24,131 nucleotides of DNA, from the IMG/VR virus record IMGVR_UViG_3300009163_000179, positions 1-24,131 of that record. One strand, given 5' to 3'. The notes beneath the pieces were generated by a model. It did not search any database and had not been told where the DNA came from. It saw only the letters and a list, made by a program, of their open reading frames with translations. This DNA comes from a virus. Both the position numbers and the translations under genes were made by a program. The number at the start of each line of letters is the position of its first letter. The stretch's first letter is position 1. Shown piece by piece: positions 22,151 through 24,131 of the stretch.

Positions 22151-22173
22151 AAAAAAGCCCTCAAGTTTTGGCT
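22151..22173 (-). terminator. Rho-independent terminator
   Basis: On the - strand AGCC (22173-22170), a 10-nt loop and GGCT (22159-22156) are followed by a T run at 22156-22151. The complementary T run at 22231-22236 on the + strand follows CTAAAGGGCTTTAG, so the element could work in both directions. Confidence 0.55.
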
Positions 22174-22254
22174 CTCGCGTGTGTGCGCACGCTCCCTAAG
22201 GATGAAGAACCAAAGCTAAAGGGCTTTAGGTTTTTTCTATGCGCACACATAGAC
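22151..22254 (-). ncRNA. Candidate small RNA or attenuator
   Basis: Between a sigma70-type promoter (22289-22261) and a terminator T run (22156-22151) lies a unit of about 100 nt. The predicted RNA begins at about 22254 with a hairpin CTATG/CATAG. Then follows CTAAAGCCCTTTAG (a tight hairpin whose AAAGCCCT can instead pair with AGGGCTTT at 22161-22154), then GCGTG/CACGC, and the terminator stem. Two exclusive folds suggest a switch. A 29-codon frame from ATG 22250 ends at TGA 22163-22161 inside the terminator, so a leader-peptide attenuator is the main alternative. Transcription is predicted, not shown. Confidence 0.4.
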
Positions 22255-22260
22255 AACCCG

Positions 22261-22289
22261 AACATACCCCCGCGGGGGGCAAATGTCAA
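22261..22289 (-). promoter_or_regulatory. Leftward promoter with GC palindrome in the spacer
   Basis: TTGACA (22289-22284), 17 nt, TATGTT (22266-22261). The spacer contains the perfect 12-bp palindrome CCCCCGCGGGGG (22267-22278), an operator-like placement. Confidence 0.5.
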
Positions 22290-22399
22290 TCAGGTGGCGT
22301 TAAAAAAGTCCAAAGAATCCAAGCCACTATTGTCAAAAGCATTATTCCCATACCCATAAATATCCCCGAAACTAATAAAGTAAAAATAATGGTAAGCAT
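22286..22399 (-). CDS. Tiny membrane protein (37 aa)
   Basis: ATG 22399 shares a base with the upstream stop (TAATG). The peptide is almost wholly hydrophobic (MLTIIFTLLVSGIFMGMGIM, then LLTIVAWILWTFLTPPD), with one or two membrane spans. A second start at 22357 is preceded by GGGGATATT, the same context used by two + strand genes, and would give a 23-aa single-span peptide. Its stop overlaps the -35 box of the promoter downstream. A phage toxin-like or membrane-modifying role is possible; the function is unknown. Confidence 0.5.
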   Translation of the reverse strand: MLTIIFTLLVSGIFMGMGIMLLTIVAWILWTFLTPPD

Positions 22400-22638
22400 T
22401 ATTTGTTTTGTTCTGCTTTGATTTCAGCAATGGGACGCCAGCCGAATCGACGCCAAGTCTTTGTTACATCGGTTTGACTACTAGGCGTCCATTCTCGACC
22501 GTCTAAAAGCCCCCTAGAGGGCTTTAAATACGCTGCTGATACCTCGACATCGGATAAGCGTTCAATCGGCTTAAAAGGCCGATAATCAAGGTCAATGTTC
22601 TCTTGCTCAACTATTAATGATTGTTTAACTTTGCCCAT
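22399..22638 (-). CDS. Small hydrophilic early protein, unknown
   Basis: A 79-aa protein (MGKVKQSLIVEQENIDLDYR, then PFKPIERLSDVEVSAAYLKP and TWRRFGWRPIAEIK). GGAG lies 9 nt before the ATG, and it follows the 53-aa gene by one base. There is no family that I can name. The W-R-R-F-G-W-R-P end could be a binding motif. An inverted repeat AAAGCCC/GGGCTTT at 22506-22525 lies inside the coding region, with the same arms as in the candidate RNA downstream. Confidence 0.55.
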   Translation of the reverse strand: MGKVKQSLIVEQENIDLDYRPFKPIERLSDVEVSAAYLKPSRGLLDGREWTPSSQTDVTKTWRRFGWRPIAEIKAEQNK

Positions 22639-22639
22639 G

Positions 22640-22801
22640 TTAGTTTTCTCCTAAGAAATCAAAAGCACTTATCAAGTCATCAATTGACATTGCGTGCGCG
22701 TCCCAGTCGTGCGCGTGCATGTCCAATTGTTGAAATGCTTGTATTGCGCCTTGTAAGTCAGCAAAAGCACATTTAATAGCTGTTATTTGTTGCTCATTCA
22801 T
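22640..22801 (-). CDS. Small helical phage protein (HDWDAH type)
   Basis: 53 aa: MNEQQITAIKCAFADLQGAI, then QAFQQLDMHAHDWDAHAMSI and DDLISAFDFLGEN. AAAGGGGAT on the - strand is correctly spaced before ATG 22801. I recall similar tiny phage proteins with HDWDAH followed by an I-x-(D/E)-L helix. The double GTGCGCG in the DNA encodes the HAHDWDAH run. The function is unknown. Confidence 0.65.
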   Translation of the reverse strand: MNEQQITAIKCAFADLQGAIQAFQQLDMHAHDWDAHAMSIDDLISAFDFLGEN

Positions 22802-22820
22802 AGTAAATCCCCTTTAAAAC

Positions 22821-22830
22821 GATTAGGAAG
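22821..22830 (-). promoter_or_regulatory. TTCCTAATC leader element before 22640-22801
   Basis: CTTCCTAATC, then TTTTAAAGGGG and ACTATG on the - strand. It is directly preceded by a GCCC/GGGC hairpin. Confidence 0.5.
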
Positions 22831-22875
22831 GCCCGTAGGGCGATTAAATAGGGTTGCCAATAGTAAGACAACCCT
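22831..22875 (-). promoter_or_regulatory. Promoter with two hairpins upstream of 22640-22801
   Basis: TTGTCT (22871-22866), 17 nt, TTTAAT (22848-22843). The -35 box lies in an AGGGTTG/CAACCCT inverted repeat (22850-22856 and 22869-22875). The hairpin GCCC-TAC-GGGC (22841-22831) follows and touches the TTCCTAATC element. Confidence 0.4.
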
Positions 22876-22902
22876 ATACAGATAAAACTGCTTATGCGGG
22901 CT

Positions 22903-23211
22903 TTATGCCCATAATTTATTTGTGCCCCATGCCAGTATCGGCAATCGGCTTGAATTGTCTTTAATCCAATTCCAATAATATGAAAATGGCACATTACATT
23001 TAAGACCTAAGCCGGTAGCTAAAATGTACCCTTCTGGAGCTTTTTTAGAATCAGGAACCGTTAACAAGTGCCCGTTTTCCCATTCTGTAGACGGTTTATA
23101 GTACAAATAAAGGGCTTCAAAATTGCCATTATTTGCATTTTCTTGAGCTAATTTTTGCGCTTGTTCTGAGCAAACTGTTACTAATTGATTCCAATTTTTA
23201 ATGTAATCCAT
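22903..23211 (-). CDS. Small early protein, unknown
   Basis: A 102-aa protein: MDYIKNWNQLVTVCSEQAQK, then LYLYYKPSTEWENGHLLTVP, and FSYYWNWIKDNSSRLPILAW. It is rich in aromatic residues, with no signal peptide or clear motif. ATG 23211 is preceded by TTAGGGAT. It sits among other small leftward genes of the early-type cluster. An overlapping frame (22794-22994) is a shadow. The function is unknown. Confidence 0.55.
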   Translation of the reverse strand: MDYIKNWNQLVTVCSEQAQKLAQENANNGNFEALYLYYKPSTEWENGHLLTVPDSKKAPEGYILATGLGLKCNVPFSYYWNWIKDNSSRLPILAWGTNKLWA

Positions 23212-23224
23212 AATTAATCCCTAA

Positions 23225-23233
23225 GTTAGAAAG
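23225..23233 (-). promoter_or_regulatory. Variant leader element before 22903-23211
   Basis: CTTTCTAAC followed by TTAGGG and ATG 23211. It lacks one C compared with the other copies, so it is the weakest instance. Confidence 0.35.
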
Positions 23234-23312
23234 AAAGCAAAACAAAGAAAAACAGATAAACAAGTGCCGCACCGACTAAGCCAGCAACGTATTCAAGTAG
23301 TATTTCAAACAT
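23226..23312 (-). CDS. Tiny membrane peptide (28 aa)
   Basis: A 28-aa peptide: MFEILLEYVAGLVGAALVYL then FFFVLLSF, one membrane span. GAGG on the - strand is 7 nt before ATG 23312, and the start overlaps the end of the upstream gene by 8 nt, as in a coupled pair. It fills a gap that otherwise has no gene. Small phage membrane peptides of this size are easily missed. The function is unknown. Confidence 0.5.
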   Translation of the reverse strand: MFEILLEYVAGLVGAALVYLFFFVLLSF

Positions 23313-23547
23313 TTTCTACCTCTTCCTCGTCCTGATAATGCTCTGCTATTTCGTGCCAGTTGACATCGTCTATAAATGCCAATGCATAGTCACGGCCTAC
23401 ACCCTCGTCCGTGGTGTCAATGATTATTTCCTCGACAAAATCCCGTGCTGATTCTGCCGTCCATTGGCACTCGGAACCGTCAAACATTTCAAGATTGACG
23501 CGCCAAGTAGCGTAGTTTGTCCAGCCGTTGTAAGTAGTGTTTTGCAT
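23305..23547 (-). CDS. DUF7249-like small phage protein
   Basis: 80 aa: TYNGWTNYATWRVNLEMFDG near the start, and FIDDVNWHEIAEHYQDEEEV at the end. The NGWTNYATWRVNLE...DDVNWHEIAEHY pair is a widespread phage and plasmid pattern that I associate with the DUF7249 family. It is strongly acidic. AAGGGG is 6 nt before the ATG, preceded by two tandem TTTCCTAAC elements. Its acidity and early position are compatible with a DNA-mimic or host-takeover protein, which is speculation. Confidence 0.75.
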   Translation of the reverse strand: MQNTTYNGWTNYATWRVNLEMFDGSECQWTAESARDFVEEIIIDTTDEGVGRDYALAFIDDVNWHEIAEHYQDEEEVENV

Positions 23548-23559
23548 GGTAAGCCCCTT

Positions 23560-23579
23560 GTTAGGAAAGGTTAGGAAAG
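23560..23579 (-). repeat. Two tandem CTTTCCTAAC elements before 23305-23547
   Basis: Two exact 10-bp copies on the - strand, followed by AAGGGG and ATG 23547. A terminator-like hairpin ends exactly where they begin. Confidence 0.6.
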
Positions 23580-23595
23580 CCAGTTAAGCACTGGC
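23579..23595 (-). terminator. Terminator-like hairpin after 23607-23822
   Basis: On the - strand GCCAGT-N5-ACTGGC is a perfect 6-bp stem and is followed directly by TTTCC. It lies between the stop at 23607 and the next leader, so it may partly terminate the upstream gene. Confidence 0.45.
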
Positions 23596-23606
23596 AAGCT
23601 GTTTGA

Positions 23607-23822
23607 TTATTTTCTAGCTAACTGACGGAAGTTATAACTAATTCCATCACGTTTGCACCAAATGACAATTTCAAATCTTTCTTTTAATTCGTCAGCGCAT
23701 TGGTATTGAAGTCTTTTTAATTCACGAAAAACCTTTTGCTCTTGCTCTGTTAACCAGATTAAAGCGTAGTAACCATTGTCACGGATTAAACGCCTAGCTT
23801 GTTTATATTGAGTACGGTTCAT
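23607..23822 (-). CDS. Small basic early protein, unknown
   Basis: 71 aa from ATG 23822, with GAGG 6 nt upstream; the ATG at 23834 has no such site. The sequence MNRTQYKQARRLIRDNGYYA, then LIWLTEQEQKVFRELKRLQY and FEIVIWCKRDGISYNFRQLA, is basic and mostly helical. It is the first gene after the AT-rich control region, so it is probably the first one transcribed leftward. Similar short phage proteins exist, but no function is known to me. Confidence 0.55.
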   Translation of the reverse strand: MNRTQYKQARRLIRDNGYYALIWLTEQEQKVFRELKRLQYQCADELKERFEIVIWCKRDGISYNFRQLARK

Positions 23823-23836
23823 TTGATACCTCATTA

Positions 23837-23846
23837 GATTAGGAAA
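23837..23846 (-). promoter_or_regulatory. TTTCCTAATC leader element before 23607-23822
   Basis: TTTCCTAATC, then TAATGAGG and ATG 23822 on the - strand, 30 nt downstream of the TATAAT box. Confidence 0.5.
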
Positions 23847-23875
23847 TTAATAACTACTCTTTGTTGCTGTTTACG

Positions 23876-23903
23876 ATTATACAGATTAGGTAGGTTAATG
23901 CAA
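23876..23903 (-). promoter_or_regulatory. Leftward early promoter
   Basis: TTGCAT (23903-23898), 16 nt, perfect TATAAT (23881-23876). It would drive the gene cluster that starts at 23822. Confidence 0.5.
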
Positions 23904-23912
23904 CTGCAGTTG
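23901..23912. promoter_or_regulatory. Operator-like palindrome
   Basis: CAACTGCAGTTG is a perfect 12-bp palindrome overlapping the -35 box of the early promoter. A repressor site is plausible. Confidence 0.35.
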
Positions 23913-24131
23913 TATTTATATTTAAAAGATAGTCTTTGTATATATAAAACATATTATGTAGATAACATATTATCTACATATCATAGTTACTATATATATA
24001 TAGTAAGGATATATCTATACATAATCTACTTATACTGTAAGTGTTATATATTAAGCATACCTACTTATCAATCGGTTATGTTCGGTGATTGTTAACTCTA
24101 TCCGCCCTTAGATTTAACAATTGTCTAGGGG

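Larger units (their letters stand above)
23835..24131. other. AT-rich control region with palindromes (possible origin)
   Basis: About 300 nt without a gene. It has a leftward promoter near 23876-23903, a 12-bp palindrome at 23901-23912, an 11-bp inverted repeat with a 4-nt loop at 23955-23980, and a 20-bp perfect palindrome of mainly T and A at 23987-24006. Such AT-rich, palindromic DNA is easy to melt and is typical of replication origins or divergent control regions. Neither role is shown. Confidence 0.45.

Noticed and set aside
21991-22220. Long open - strand frame through the GC-rich region
   Set aside because: No start codon with a ribosome-binding site; it crosses the terminator and hairpins. 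Kept only as an alternative in the note on the non-coding stretch.
22794-22994. Frame on the - strand across 22794-22994
   Set aside because: Overlaps the better-supported gene 22903-23211, crosses the promoter hairpins and has no ribosome-binding site.
23955-24006. Closely spaced palindromes as a CRISPR array
   Set aside because: Only two different palindromes, no repeated unit and no spacers.

Overview
The window is a piece of a tailed-phage (Caudoviricetes) genome. The dense, mostly overlapping genes, the virion and lysis genes on the + strand, and a converging block of recombination, DNA-modification and small accessory genes on the - strand all point to this. The virion genes look like those of a short-tailed (podovirus-type) phage: a connector-like protein, a large tail-hub-like protein, fibre proteins, then several helical or glycine-zipper proteins of the kind ejected with the DNA. 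Many small proteins resemble families I know mainly from aquatic phages, so a freshwater or marine Gram-negative host is likely, but this is inference. Terminase, portal, capsid and polymerase genes are not in the window.

Layout. 1-6985 (+): adaptor-like protein (cut by the window start), tail-hub-like protein with GxGYT repeats, and a set of fibre or adhesin proteins, including a double polyglycine-type adhesin and a fibre with three long repeats. 6987-13078 (+): a small membrane/coiled-coil protein, two unknowns and four probable internal virion (ejection) proteins. 13078-15678 (+): small basic proteins, membrane proteins, a second copy of a small beta-type protein, then the lysis genes (3-TM holin, M15 endolysin) and two more small basic proteins. 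The + and - gene blocks meet at 15675-15678, where one TTAA supplies the stop codon of both. 15675-18939 (-): SAM methyltransferase, PD-(D/E)XK nuclease-like protein, GT-A glycosyltransferase, C5-cytosine DNA methyltransferase and RusA resolvase. 18939-21898 (-): small OB-like protein, RecT annealase, YqaJ-type exonuclease and small accessory genes. 21899-22285: a GC-rich stretch without a convincing gene, but with a promoter, hairpins and a terminator. 22286-23822 (-): a row of small early-type genes, two of them tiny membrane peptides. 23823-24131: an AT-rich, palindrome-rich control region.

How the genes work together. The exonuclease, RecT, the OB-like protein and RusA form a complete phage recombination set (resection, annealing, junction resolution). 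The C5 methyltransferase probably protects the DNA from restriction. The glycosyltransferase and zinc-finger methyltransferase may modify a glycan. Holin and endolysin open the cell.

The three most unusual signals are these. (1) A second 278-codon reading frame lies wholly inside the C5-methyltransferase gene, has its own coupled start, and resembles a protein family I recognise. (2) A short element reading TTTCCTAAYC on the - strand recurs just upstream of the ribosome-binding sites of at least seven leftward genes, and it is read in different codon frames where it falls inside coding sequence. (3) A roughly 100-nt promoter-to-terminator unit at 22151-22289 looks like a small RNA or an attenuator. 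All assignments come from reading the sequence and from memory of families; no search was run.
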